Part shown: piece by piece, positions 45,522 to 56,715 of the stretch | Position numbering within the stretch: the stretch's first letter is position 1 | Layout: each line of letters opens with the position of its first letter | Source: Rhizomys pruinosus | Lineage: Eukaryota > Chordata > Mammalia > Rodentia > Spalacidae | NCBI GenBank assembly: GCA_009823505.1 | Contig: VZQC01011955.1 | Coordinates: 1,087,497-1,151,496, forward strand | Direction of reading: 5' to 3' | DNA: 64,000 bases | Program-made: the position numbers and the translations under genes | The notes under the pieces: generated by a model | Told to the model about the DNA's origin: nothing | The model's input: only the letters and a program-made list of their open reading frames with translations | Databases searched by the model: none

Positions 45522-46093
45522 CGGCCTCATATACACTACAGTGCTCCCTAGCAAGGCCTCATATACACTACGGTGCTCCCTAGCGAGGCCTCATATACAC
45601 TACAGTGCTCCTTAGCGAGGCCTCATATACACTACAGTGCTCCCTAGTGAGGCCTCATATACACTACAGTACTCCCTAGCAAGGCCTCATATACACTACT
45701 GTGCTCCCTAGCAAGGCCTCATATACATTACAGTGCTCCCTAGCAAGGCCTCATATACACTACTGTGCTCCCTAGCAAGGCCTCATATACACTACAGTGC
45801 TCCCTAGCAAGGCCTCATATACACTACAGTGCTCCCTAGCAAGGCCTCATACACTACAGTGCTCCCTAGCGAGGCCTCATATACACTACAGTGCTCCCTA
45901 GCGAGGCCTCATATACACTACAGTGCTCCCTAGCGAGGCCTCATATACACTCCTGTGCTCCCTAGCGAGGCCTCATATACACTCCTGTGCTCCCTAGAGA
46001 GGCCGCATATACATTCCTGTGCTCCCTAGCGAGGCCTCATATACACTCCTGTGCTCCCTAGAGAGGCCTCATATACACTCCTGTGCTCCCCTA
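45522..46093 (+). repeat. 32-bp minisatellite
   Basis: About 18 head-to-tail copies of a 32-base unit beginning CCTCATATACACTACAGTGC and ending CTCCCTAGCGAGG. Left copies vary at GCAAGG/GCGAGG. The right-hand copies share CACTCCTGTG, forming a second subgroup. One copy (near 45846) lacks four bases. There are no spacers between units. Confidence 0.97.
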
Positions 46094-46627
46094 GCAAGGG
46101 CTTCCACAGTAGTAAGCTTTGAACCAATAACATAAAGGCAGGAACCAGCTCCAACTGACCAACATAACGTGCTGTTCTGACCATCTGACAACCCCATGTC
46201 CTGTTAATGGGGTCCTGCTGCTACCATCAAGGCATGACTCAGCAGGACCCACAGGGCACCTGGCCTGGGAGCTGGAGCAGAGGCAGATACTCGCCTTGGA
46301 TCCAGGAGTGGCGGTAGCAAGACACACTTCCCCTCCCTACATCGCTGAGCTCAGACACGCTATGGGCACATGGAAGTTGGTTCTGCCAGGCTGCTGAACC
46401 GCTGTGGTCATGACCTGACCGTAGGGCACCCACCCCACCCAGCGGGCGTCCTTCCCCACCCCCATCCTCCTCCCTGTTCTAAATCAGCTCAGAGGGAATC
46501 TGCTGGGACTTGTGGGGTGCCTGTGTCCATCTCATCACAGCTGGCTCTCAGCCCTTTTCCCTTATGCTGGGGAAGGATTCTCCCCAAGCCCATCCTCCAC
46601 TCATCACTGGAGTCTCTTGGTTTCAGT

Positions 46628-47133
46628 CCTCCCTTCTTCCTCCTTCCCTCCCTTCTTCCTCCTTCCCTCCTTCCTTCTTCCCCTTCCTCCTCCTTCCCTG
46701 TCTCCTTCCTTCCCTCCTTCCATCCCTTCTTCCTCCTTCCTTCCGTCCTTCCCTCCCTTCTTCCTCCTTCCCTCCCTTCTTCCTCCTTCCCTTCTTCTTC
46801 CTTTCCTCCCTTCTTCCCTCCCTTCTTCCTCCTTCCCTCCCTCCTTCCCTCCCTTCTTCCTCCTTCCCTCCCTCCTTCCCTCCCTTCTTCCTCCTTCCCT
46901 CCCTCCTTCCATCCTTTCTTCCTTCCCTCCCTCCTTCCCTCTCTTCTTCCTCCTTCCCTCCCTTCTTCCTCCTTCCCTCCCTCCTTCCCTCCCTTCTTCC
47001 TCCTTCTTTCCCTCCTTCCCTCCCTTCTTCCTCCTTCCCTCCCTTCTTCCTCCTTCCCTCCCTCCTTCCCTCCCTTCTTCCTCCTTCCTTCCCTCCTTCC
47101 ATCCCTTCTCCTCGTTTCCTTCCCTCCCTCCCC
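46628..47133 (+). repeat. 500-bp polypyrimidine (CCTT/CTTCCTC)n tract
   Basis: Nearly pure pyrimidine on the plus strand (rare A, G or other breaks), with a higher-order unit of about 19-23 bases (CTTCCCTCCCTTCTTCCTC). Long open frames rich in Ser/Pro/Leu/Phe on plus and Gly/Glu/Arg/Lys on minus are products of composition. Confidence 0.97.
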
Positions 47134-48009
47134 AAGTAAAGGGACTCTGTCACCTGCCAGGCTCCATGCCCAACACAGGGTCAGCTCTCTGCACCCGAGG
47201 TGGACACTCAGAGGTCTTTGGCTCCTGCGACCTGGCAGGGCCAGCCTTGGCTTCCCAGGATGCTCTTGAAGCCCACCTCCACGTCCCAGCCCTCCCGGCC
47301 ACCTACGCTGCTCCAGCTTCCTCTCCAGCTCCACTTCTCCTCCACCTACTGTCGTCCACCTGCCTTTCCTTGAGCCCACCCATCTCTGGCCCCATCCCTG
47401 GCCCCATCCCTGGCCTCCATCTTCGCCGTGCTGTCCTATGTCCTCCTCTACCCCAACCCTATCGCTCCTTGCTCACTCCCAACTCTATCGGGCTGGACTT
47501 CGTGCCTCCATGCAGTCCCAGCTCCAGCTCCTTAGCCGGGTCCTGCTACTCTATGTCCACCTCTGTGTCTGGCTGGCCTTTCCTTCCAGCCTAATCTGCT
47601 ATCCAGGCCCCTCCCAAAGACTCCTCCTCCCTGAGCCACAGAACACCCGTGTACACACACATGCCCTTGGGCATGTAACCTGTCTGCATGTGCTTGTACT
47701 TCCTGCCCTCCCCTATATGTCCTCTCCTGTTATCCCCTGTAATACCACCCTGTAAGTCCATCGAGACCCTTGACACAGTAATATCCTGGGTGTCCACTGG
47801 CAACTCGTGCTGTATACTGGGGAGCAGGCGGTGGTGGCAATGCATCTGTGATGTGAAGATGTATAGCAGTAAGGGACCCCAGGGCCAGCTTTCCAACACT
47901 TCCATACCTCACTTTTTGAATCTTCCCCTCAAGCCTGGAGGTCGGGAAGATCATCCCTCTTTTGTAGAGGGCCAACTGAGCTTTAGCTATGAAATGGGGC
48001 TTGTCAGGA

Positions 48010-48033
48010 TAGGGTTAGGGTTAGGGTTAGGGG
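48010..48033 (+). repeat. Interstitial telomeric repeat
   Basis: Three and a half TTAGGG units with no mismatch, flanked by unique sequence. Confidence 0.9.
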
Positions 48034-48396
48034 CAGCTGCAGCTCAAACCTAGCTCTACATGGCTACGAATTCCAGGTTCTTCCAACTTAAATGGGCTCA
48101 CGGATTTCAAAGGGCCCACTCCAGCCAGATCCACACACAGTTACCTCTCCTGCCCTTGGGAAGGGGGCAGAGCCTACAGTCATGTCAGCCTCTGGGAGCT
48201 GGATAGAACATTGATCTCGACAGATGAGCTCTGGCCAGCCTCTCCCCTCTCAGAACCTCAGTTTTCACATCTGTGAAATGGCACAGGCCTGGCTGGCTCC
48301 CCTCTTACACCCGTGGCTTCCTCTGACCACTTTTGGTTTTTTTCTAGTCCATCACTGGAGTTTATGGTAGTTCTCTCCACCAAGAATAATTGCTGG

Positions 48397-48400
<4 letters not shown>

Positions 48401-48443
<43 letters not shown>
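48401..48443. repeat. (GT)n microsatellite
   Basis: About 21 uninterrupted GT units. Confidence 0.95.
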
Positions 48444-48449
<6 letters not shown>

Positions 48450-48835
48450 TACTCCTTTTGGAGACAGGGTGCATGGGAACAGGAAATTTTCTGGGTTTTG
48501 GTCTTATTACCAGCTCTCCAAACATCCTACACACTTGAAATAAGAAATACCCATTGAGTTAGTAAACAGTGGCTTACAAACTCAACACAGTATGCAGAGG
48601 CATAAAGAAAAGAACAAAGCCTTTTATTTTCTATAATCTCTGGAGCATCACTAGGGTGTGCGCACAGGGTGCGGGGAGGGAACCTGAGTTTACAGTTGGT
48701 CCTTTGTCCTGCTCCCATGCCACTAGTATCATCTGGACAGCTGTTTCCTGTGGCTAGACCCTGTGAGGCAGCAGCCTGGGATACTGAGCAGGTGCTGGCA
48801 GTCCCTATTGCAGAGCTGCTGGCCTCAGATCCTGA

Positions 48836-48957
48836 TGTCTTCTGGGTGGTCTCCGGGCCTCAGGCCCCGGCCTTCTGGGTGGTCTCCAGGCACCGGTGTG
48901 TTCTGGGTGGTCTCCAGGCCTCAGGCCCTGATGTCTTCTGGGTGATCTCCAGGCTTC
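48836..48957 (+). repeat. Short GC-rich minisatellite
   Basis: Four imperfect copies of about 30-37 bases centred on TTCTGGGTGGTCTCCAGGC, followed by CTCAGGCCC variants. Confidence 0.85.
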
Positions 48958-49769
48958 AGCTGCAACTGGAACAGGTGTCCTAGCCCTTTAGGGTCACCAG
49001 CTGGCTTCCTAGTGCTCCTGTGGCAGCCTCCATGAATCTCTTTTCTTAGCCCTGAACCCTTGGGCACCTCTGGCCTCTGGACAGGTACGTGGACCAAAGT
49101 TATACGTATGCTACCATCTCCCAGGGCTCCCAGGGGCATTTCCAACTCTACGGCATCCTCACCATCTTAGACAGGCACAGACATGGCCCCAGCCTCCCTG
49201 CCCTCTTTCCCTCTTCCTTTGGTTGACAATCTGTAAGGGTCCAGGAGAGGTGATCTCCGCTCCCTCATCTCGTCTGACCAGAACTTTCCCCACATCCTGG
49301 CCAACTCCTGCTCCCCATTGTCCACGGATCAGAATGAGGCATGCCGTTTCCTAAAGAGGAATAAAAAACATACACAGTTATTATTTTCCAAAATATTATC
49401 TGCATTATAAATGCAGTGACATGCTCAAGCCACGTGAAGCCCAAAGGCTGGTGGAGTATGCCACGTGGAGGAGGGCTCCCCAGTTGCTCATTCAGGCTCG
49501 ACTGTGGGAGCCTTGAGGCACCACACGAAGCAGGGCAGTGTGCGAACACCACACTCTAAAGAACTGGAGCCAAGTGCCCATTGCAAGCTGTGATTTTGTT
49601 TCAGGAAAACACCAGCTGTCGCCCAGCATTTCAGTCTGAAGATAAATGGTCACACACAGAGCAGGAGGGGAACTGTCCAGAGCAGCTCAGCCCTGTTCCT
49701 CCATGCCGTCCTTCTTAGTGCTAAGGACTGCCGGCATCTCTTCAGGTATTCTTCAGGGGAATGGGGAAC

Positions 49770-49858
49770 TGTCACCTCCTTTTTGTAGCTGATAAAACTG
49801 AGGCTTATTGAGATGAAACAACTCACCTGTGCTCAGAGGGCAGGTCCCGAACCCTATC
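49770..49858 (+). repeat. Probable MIR fragment
   Basis: AGCTGATAAAACTGAGGCTT, GAAACAACTCACCTGTGCTC, GAGGGCAGGTCCCGAACCC follow the MIR core pattern. Confidence 0.55.
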
Positions 49859-49892
49859 ACAGTTTCAAAGTCTGTGTCTGTATGCCCCCCCC

Positions 49893-50046
49893 CTTTTTTT
49901 GGTCTTTTTGAGACATGGTCTCCCTGTAGCCCCAGCTGTCCTGGAACTCATTCTGTAGACCAGGCTGGCCTTGAACTCACAGAGATCCGCCTGCCTCTGC
50001 CTCCCGAGTGCTGGGATTAAAGGCATGCACCACCATGCCTGGCTAC
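49893..50046 (-). repeat. Young B1 SINE
   Basis: TTTTTGAGACATGGTCTCCC, AGCCCCAGCTGTCCTGGAAC, AGATCCGCCTGCCTCTGCCT, CACCACCATGCCTGGC. C-rich sequence on both sides (CCCCCCCC and CACCCCCC) is compatible with a target duplication. Confidence 0.95.
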
Positions 50047-51427
50047 ACCCCCCTTTTGACCCCACATTGGAACCCAGCTTCCGCCCTGCAGCCTGAGGAC
50101 TCCCCACATTCTGCCTGCACCCCACCCCATCTGTCCACAGCCTTGCAGTCCCCCCTGCCCCCCGGGCAGTGTGGCTGTCCTCACCTGGACAGTGCCGCTA
50201 ACCTTCAACTTGATTACTTGCCGGCTCCTTTCTTTTCCAAGTGGCCACTTGAAGGAAAGAAAGTCAGAGTGTCTGCCAGGCAGCCCCAGGGACCCTTCCT
50301 TCTCCACTGGGCTGCAAGGGGCCTGTCTGGGCTGCATAATTAAAAAGCCAGCTCTTTGTTCCTGAAACAACCAAAGCCACAAACATCCTGTGCAGGCTGC
50401 AGTGCACAGTTGGTCCCAGGGCCTCGCCTTGGCCCACCCACCTGACCTCAGCTTCTCCAAAGAGGAATCCAGAATGGTGCTGGGATACTGCTGGGTATTC
50501 CCACTGGGAGGCTGGGTCCTTGGCAGTTCAAAGAAGAGGAGTGATGGCGGCCAGGGACAGGAGAGCCCATGTGGAGCTAAGAGCATGGCCTCAAGCCCTG
50601 ATTTGCCTCTTTCCCCGGCTTGCTGGCTGAGAGACACTGATAAAGGCCATTCCCTCTGGGGTGTATAAGCAGATTGAAGCCAGGGCAGCAAACTCAGCCT
50701 GCACGGCCAGCAGGCGAACAGGGGAGGTTGCAGACCAGAGATCGATCTAGGGTTACAGGATTTCTGTTTAGAGGCCGGGGCATTGGTTCTTCCTGATACT
50801 CAGGTTAGATCAGTGGTGGGAACTAGACCATGCTGGAGACCACATGGCACTCAGCCACATGCATTCAAATCAAAAGAAGAAAGAAGAGTCACAAGCTCAC
50901 CAAATAACAGGTGCTAAGGGCCAGGTTCAGGCAGCAGGCCGCCTGCTGGTTTAAATGCTTCTAAGTCATCTTGGGGGTCAGCTGAGTAGCAGAGGCCATC
51001 ACCAGCATTTAACTGCTAGTTCTGTAATCAACACAACCTGTGCTGAAGGGACAGACACACCAGATTCGAAGCCTGCTCCCCACCAAGGGACTTCTGCAGA
51101 GTTCATCCCTGTGCCTAGTTTCTTCATCTCTTCTGTGGGGTTAAAACTAGGAATGTTGTACACAACGTGGGCACACTTACACACATGTAGGCAGAACATT
51201 CCTACGCATAAAAATAAATCACAAAAAGTTTTAAAGTAGGAGTGCCTATTTCACTCTATTGTGCAGACTAAATGACATGACTACATCAAAAGCATGGGAC
51301 ATATAGCAAGCCCTTATAAATAGGATTTATGATTATAATTAACTAAGGGCAAATTTCTTCAGAGCTGAGGTCCCAAACTGTCAAGAGTTCGTCATCACAA
51401 TCTTCAATACATACAATTTATTTTTCT

Positions 51428-51484
51428 GATTATTATCTGATTATTATTATTATCATTATCATCATCATCACCAGCAGCAGCATA
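51428..51484. repeat. ATT/ATC trinucleotide tract
   Basis: GATTATTATTATTATCATTA followed by TCATCATCATCACC and CAGCAGCAGC. Confidence 0.85.
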
Positions 51485-51486
51485 TC

Positions 51487-51668
51487 TTGGTACTGGAGAC
51501 CCAGGACCTTACACATGCTAGACAAGCTTTCTATGACTGACCTATCTCCCAGGCCCTTTTTAACTTATTATTTTGCTGTAGCACCTCACTAAGTTGCCCG
51601 GGTTGGCCTGGAACTTTCTCTGTATCCAGGCTGGCCTTGAACCTGTAGTCCCCCCACCTCAACATCCC
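51487..51668 (-). repeat. B4-family (ID+B1 composite) SINE
   Basis: CTGGAGACCCAGGACCTTAC, ACATGCTAGACAAGC, CCTATCTCCCAGGCCC, then CTCACTAAGTTGCCCGGGTT and CAGGCTGGCCTTGAACC. Confidence 0.8.
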
Positions 51669-52829
51669 TTGTCGACAAATGTATTCTTTTTCATTAGGAA
51701 ACAACATGATATTCAAGTTACCATCTCTATATTTTTATGTATATAAATGAATTCCCAAAGAAATGGGAAGAACACATTTGTCAGATGAGGTGGCTATCTC
51801 TCAACCAAAATTGATGACAATCAATAAACAGAGATGCCTCAATAAAGTCCTCAAGTTTCTCTTCCCCATGTTCCTGGCATATTTTAGCTAAAATGGCCTA
51901 GAAGAAAATTAACATGTATCTACTGAGGCTCAGGCTTGGGAGTCTGATGGCAGTTACTCCTAAAGCTATCCTGCCTGCAGAGCCTTGGCTAAAGCACTTA
52001 ACTCATGGGCCTCCAGTACCTCACCTGCAAAGACTGGAAGAATCATAGGACCAGCCTCATATGGGAGAGTGAAGATCATGCTTATAAAGAGCTTGAGGCC
52101 TTATAGATAGATATTCAGTAGCCAGTGGCTTCTACGGCTTCCCTGACATCCCTTCTAAGCGGCTCACTGCTGACTCCCAGCAGAGAAAGGAACTGACCAG
52201 CCTCTCATTAACAGCCCCCAGCCATCACCTTTCATAATACCAATTTGGTTCTGTTCCATTGAGTTCCAACCATTCTATTCTTCATAAGAATCTCCCACTA
52301 TTGTCAAAACAGTCAATTTGTACAATACACAGATCTTCAAATTAATTCTATTAAAGAAGTATAATAAAGTATCTGCACTGTCCAATGAATCCCTTGAGGC
52401 CCCCCCAATCGCAGCTTGTCAGAGTCTTGGTGGACAAGCCATCTTCTGTAATCTGATCCAATCTTCTTTGTCCTTTTGTCACTTGAGCAATGGAAATGAA
52501 GTTGCTTAGAAGAGGCTCCTAGGGAAAAGACTTCTGGAAACAACTCGTATAGAAGAACAACAGACTTGTGAGGCGATGACACACAGTGGAGCCTGGATGT
52601 TCTTGGCTAATGGCCATGTTTTTGCTCCCATGGTCTTGGAGATCTCGATTCAGAGCACTGGCTCAAGGAAAAACCAAATGAGCCTGAAGCTATGAGCCGT
52701 CCTCTTGTGTGTCTTCACCGGGTAGCAGCAGTCTTCCAGAGGTCTGTTCATTCCTATGGTTCTCTAGTAGCATCACAGTCTTCTGCCCATTAGGACTTTC
52801 TATCACCCCAAGATTGGTAGACAGCTCCA

Positions 52830-52920
52830 TTTTACAATTAGGGAAAAGGGAGGTCCAGGTAGATTTAATAATTTGTCCAAGGTCACCCAACTGGTAAGAG
52901 GCATGTCCATTGTGTAAAAT
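52830..52920 (+). repeat. MIR fragment
   Basis: TTACAATTAGGGAAAAGGGA, TAATTTGTCCAAGGTCACCC and AACTGGTAAGAGGCATG match the MIR core 3' part. Confidence 0.6.
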
Positions 52921-53254
52921 GATTGGGAATCTGTGTACTTGGAGTGTTGGGCCCATTCCACTCTTGGGAATCTCTAATGATTTGTTGACATCATGAAAGC
53001 AGTAGGACTCCCCAGGAGAAGGAAAACTGCGCAACTCCATGGCTTTTCTCCAAGCCATGAGTGCCTGCAGGCCTGGATCAGGCGGAGCTTTGCTGGGCTC
53101 TCTCTACCCTCACTCTAGCTTTTATAACTGCCGTCTGAGGCCCGTGTGGTGTGCAGTTGGAGCTAACACAGCCTGGGAACCAATCTTAGAAGCCATGTGA
53201 CCTTGGCCAAGTACCTTTCCCTCTCTAGAGTTTAGCACAAGAATAAACAAGAAA

Positions 53255-53430
53255 AAATACAACTTACTGAGGGTACATCATGTGTCAGTTGTTGCCCTAA
53301 ACTTTTTAAAAAGTTTGCATTTTTCTTCTTTTTTGCACTCTTTTAAAAATCTGTGAGGTAGACTGTGTTGTCCCCGCTTTATAGAAGAGGAAATAATAAT
53401 AAATTCCAAGCCTCCTGAGATGATGGGGGA
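53255..53430 (+). repeat. MIR fragment
   Basis: ACATCATGTGTCAGTTGTTG, CTGTGAGGTAGACTGTGTTG and CGCTTTATAGAAGAGGAAAT; a T-rich 40-base insertion splits the middle. Confidence 0.6.
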
Positions 53431-53544
53431 ACATACCCATGCAAGAGTTCCAGCTCAGTGCTTCTTGGCTCTTTGCCAAGGCCCAGGGTCAGCATGCTTT
53501 TTGATATGGCCAACATGGTTGACCATGGTAAGATTTTGGGGTCA

Positions 53545-53752
53545 CGGTCTTGGTTGTAACTCAGCTCTGCAATTGCGGCACAAAAACCAGCCACAGACAA
53601 CATGTAAGTGGCAGATACGGCTGTGTCTAATTACAGTGGACTCCAACAGGCTTCGGACAGCATCTGGGCTATGGGCGGTATTTGGCCTTTGCACAATACT
53701 AGCCCGTGGGCAGCATCTGGCCTATAAACTATAGTTTGCTGGCCCTTGACCT
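53545..53752 (+). mobile_element. hAT-Charlie-type non-autonomous DNA transposon, copy 2
   Basis: TTGTAACTCAGCTCTGCAAT, AAACCAGCCACAGACAACAT, CGGCTGTGTCTAATTACAGT, GGGCAGCATCTGGCCTATAA and ATAGTTTGCTGGCCCTTGAC. Same family and orientation as 24.6 kb, with an extra partly repeated ...GCATCTGG... segment. Confidence 0.75.
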
Positions 53753-55061
53753 AGGCAAACAGCTCCTCCTCCATGTTAAAGTCAATCCTGTTAAAAATGC
53801 CACAAGCTCCCTCTCTTCCTGGCGAAATTCCTGAGCTCAACTTGATAGAGGGCTGACAGGTAAGAAGACGTGACATTTGTGTGTAAGGTGCAGGCTGGGT
53901 AGTTTGCTGATGTCTATCAGCCAGTGAAGTGGTGCTATATTAACCTCAGAGACAGTGTTTACGTCAACGGAGCAGTAAAACAGGTCCCAATTCTCAAGTG
54001 TAAGGAGAAAAGCTTGTCTGGGTAGATCGGACCTCCAGGTAGTAACTGGGGTAAATGACAGGTTCAGAAAGAAGAAGGCATTAAATGGGGCTCAGCAGAG
54101 AGCACTTATCTCCAACCTTTAATGAGGATGTAAACATGAAGGGAACTGGAGGCAGAAGCCTGTTTAAAGAACTGGACAAAGAAGATAGGCTGGAGAATAA
54201 GCTGACCTTGTCTAATGGTAGGATATGGCCACCGAGATCCAGGGTGCCTGGGGAAAGGCTGGCACAGGAGTAGCCAAAATCCAGGCTTACAGTTGACCCT
54301 GGATAGGGCAGTCAGCAAAACCACTCCCCAAGACAGCAGCCAGGACTGCCTCCTTCAGCCCGTGACCATCCTAGGAGTTCGTGAGCAAAAGTAGATGTGA
54401 CAGAGAACTTACTTACTGAGCTCACTGTATAGCATAAGAAACACTCATTCCTTCTCAACTTAGCAGACATTAATCAGACACGTACGTGTGGCAAACCCTA
54501 GGGATGGTGACAAAGCAAAGCTGACAAAGCTTGCAAAGCCATCACCATTCCCAAGTGAAAGAAATGTGTGCACGGCTGTAATACAGAATACTCACAGAAG
54601 TACAGCCAAGCACGACCAGGCAGGGGAGAGGTCTGACAGGAAGAAGGCCCCTTTCAGACTTAGTGAGATACAGAGAACAGCACTTCAGTGCTCTAGATTC
54701 AGGGCCCGGTAGCTTCTCTGCAGGTTTTCATAAGTACTGAACTCTGCCATCCTCCCTAGATCTCCTGTGAGCACTTAGAGAACAGGGGACTCACTTCCCC
54801 ACTGAGATGTATGACCATACCAGGTCCTCCAGCAGGAAAGAGGAGGTCCTTACTAACAACAAGTTTGTTTTTCTTTAAAGGAATAATCCCATGCCTTCAA
54901 AGTCCTTCCAAGAGAGAAGACCAAATAAGAAGGTAAGCAGGCCTTTCCTCTCAATAACCACAGCCTTAAGGGAAGTGAGGAGCTGTAAGAGTTTAGAAGA
55001 CATGGTTGTAAGGAGCTAAACTCTAACTCTAGAAACTGACTTTAAAAAACCCCAGGCTCAC

Positions 55062-56036
55062 AAAGATAATAAAAAATGCATTTAATAGCATGTCAATATA
55101 CAGTTTAAATGTGTAGTAAGTCTTCTTTTAGTCAGTGCATTACAGGGGTAAAGAAGTTTCATTTGGAATGCACAGTCACACACTAGGTTAAGTGTTGGTA
55201 AATGTTGGTGCTCTTACACGGTAAAATTCCGTTTTATGAAACATAACTCTGGGTGCGTTGCTCTGTGCCAGTGCAGGGACTCGTTTGGTCCAATGTGCAA
55301 TCTACAGTTTTGAATGCGTTGTATACAAGTATTAACAAAAGAATAAAATTCATTATTCACAAAACTAACGTGCTTATCATAAAGCTTACAGGAAAGTACA
55401 GCCTAGAACTAAGGAGCTGAAAAACTAGTTTTAAAAATAATAAGACTTATTGGACAGTTTTCAAAAATGATTTTATAAAATGAAAAACAAGTGGCCCATT
55501 TTAACCACCTAATTTCTAAGTGCACTTTGTAATGTTCCTCGGAAGCTGCCACTGTCCCCAGGATAATGACAAAAAGCTTTAGTCAAGTGTCACTGGATTA
55601 TGGTGACGATTTTTTGTTTTTTATTGCATTGCCAAGAGTGGATTTTAAGAAAAAACACTACAAAGGTTTCAAAAACCCTATTTATTCTCTATCATCAAAA
55701 ATAGCAACAGGGGGGCTTATACAACGTTTCTGTGAGTACCCACCAGTCTATTTTTTTTCTTAAAAAAAATAGAAGTTAGTTAAAGAAAAATGATTTGGTT
55801 TTTTTTAAAAAATAATGTAAGGAAACACTTAATCAGATAGCCCAAGGAGTCATCAGAAATATGTGTAGCAAGAAAGCTTCGTTTGTGGCCCTCTCCGGCC
55901 TTTGCACGTCGTTTTACTAAACTAGAAAGAGGATGTACAGTACCAATATGTTCCCCAACCTGCTTGGATCAAATTGTTTGTTTTTATACCCATTATTGCT
56001 AAGCCAGAGTGTTGACACTGGAGCCGAGGAGTCCAC
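55062..56036 (-). other. UNC79: UNC79 3' untranslated region
   Basis: About 975 bases after the stop codon with no recognisable interspersed repeats and a marked AT-rich composition (poly-T and AAAAAAT runs around 55740-55830), consistent with a conserved neuronal 3'UTR. The end is inferred from an ATTAAA signal at 55081-55086 (minus strand) followed by T-rich and then GTGAG sequence. Earlier TTTATT motifs on the plus strand (AATAAA on the minus strand) at 55620 and 55681 could serve shorter forms. Confidence 0.65.
55081..55086 (-). terminator. UNC79: Probable UNC79 polyadenylation signal ATTAAA
   Basis: On the minus strand ATTAAA is followed about 20 bases later by ATTATC and then GTGAGCCTGGGG, a plausible cleavage site and G/T-rich element. 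It is a common variant signal. Alternative AATAAA motifs lie nearer the stop codon, so this may be the distal of several sites. Confidence 0.5.
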
Positions 56037-56237
56037 TCATAGAGGATAAAATTGAGAGGCTGCTTCCGAGGACTGGATTTCCACCTGGGCCATTTTGAAC
56101 TGGGTGCACTGCAGCCATTTGCGGAGAGCAGCCAGGCCAGCACTGCTCTGGCCCGAGCCGGGCAGCGTCCTTAGGCTGTGATGGTTCACGTTGTTCTGAA
56201 TGGCCTGGAGGCGAAGCTGGAGGCCCGCAGATAAGTG
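56037..56237 (-). CDS. UNC79: UNC79 last coding exon
   Basis: Encodes the extreme C-terminus of UNC79, a very large HEAT/armadillo-like protein that with UNC80 forms the auxiliary part of the NALCN sodium-leak channel complex setting neuronal resting excitability. On the minus strand the acceptor is CTTTCTTACAG, followed by 66 codons beginning HLSAGLQLRLQAIQNN, through SLRTLPGSGQSSAGLAAL, RKWLQCTQFKMAQVEIQSS and ending SQFYPL, then TGA (56037-56039 on the plus strand). The amphipathic start and the conserved tail match vertebrate UNC79 as I remember it. The frame starts at phase 0, matching the end of the preceding 42-nt exon. Orientation is convergent with PRIMA1, as in human. Confidence 0.92.
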   Translation of the reverse strand, partial: HLSAGLQLRLQAIQNNVNHHSLRTLPGSGQSSAGLAALRKWLQCTQFKMAQVEIQSSEAASQFYPL

Positions 56238-56513
56238 CTGTAAGAAAGGGTGGACAGTTTAGTTCTTCCAACAAAGCACAGAGGTGGAGGGGAGGTCTGC
56301 AGGTAGAACTTGGGTCTGGCTTAAGGCTTGCCTTCAAATATGGCAGTGCTCGGCATGGAGAACCATACTCTATGGTTTGAGAGTTACCCTGGCCCACCCC
56401 CATTCAAATAGTGATGTGTTCATGTTGACTCGCTGCAATGGGGACATGAAACCAACACTCGGCATCTGAGCTGATGTATTGGTTCTGAGCAATTGCTCAT
56501 ATTCAGCACATGG

Positions 56514-56715
56514 GCTTGGTGTAGTGGTTAAGTGCTTGGGCTCTGTAATGGAACTCTTAGGTTCAGATCCCAGCTCCGGTATGGGCATTGTGGGAACAAG
56601 GTTTATTAGTCTGGGTTTGGTAGAACAGGGACATAACGCTTACCTCAGGGGCTCTATAAGACAAGTGAGTTAATAGACTTTTTAGAATAGATCTTAGCCA
56701 GAGCAGGTGCTGAAT
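56514..56715 (+). repeat. MIR SINE
   Basis: GGTGTAGTGGTTAAGTGCTT, GGCTCTGTAATGGAACTC, TTCAGATCCCAGCTCCGGTA and CAAGTGAGTTAATAGACTTT give the tRNA-derived head and core of MIR in the UNC79 intron. Confidence 0.8.

Larger units (their letters stand above)
44421..55061. other. Intergenic gap between convergent PRIMA1 and UNC79
   Basis: Roughly 10.6 kb between the two 3' ends. It is dominated by tandem and low-complexity DNA (45.5-47.1 kb) with few recent SINEs. Unfeatured stretches over 300 bases are 44440-45510, 47140-48000, 48450-48830, 48960-49760, 50060-51420, 51670-52820, 53760-55060. MIR-like fragments occur near 49780, 52840 and 53260. No independent gene is visible. Confidence 0.7.

Noticed and set aside
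45522..46093. CRISPR-like array of 32-base repeats
   Set aside because: Units are directly adjacent with no unique spacers, in a mammalian intergenic region; it is a minisatellite.
46370..47594. Open frames up to 360 codons on both strands across the pyrimidine tract
   Set aside because: They consist of Ser/Pro/Leu/Phe or Gly/Glu/Arg/Lys strings dictated by CCTT-type composition and appear in all frames; no start context, domain or splice evidence.
52690..53058. Minus-strand frame of 122 codons downstream of UNC79
   Set aside because: It overlaps a MIR fragment and lies beyond the inferred UNC79 3' end; no homology recognised.
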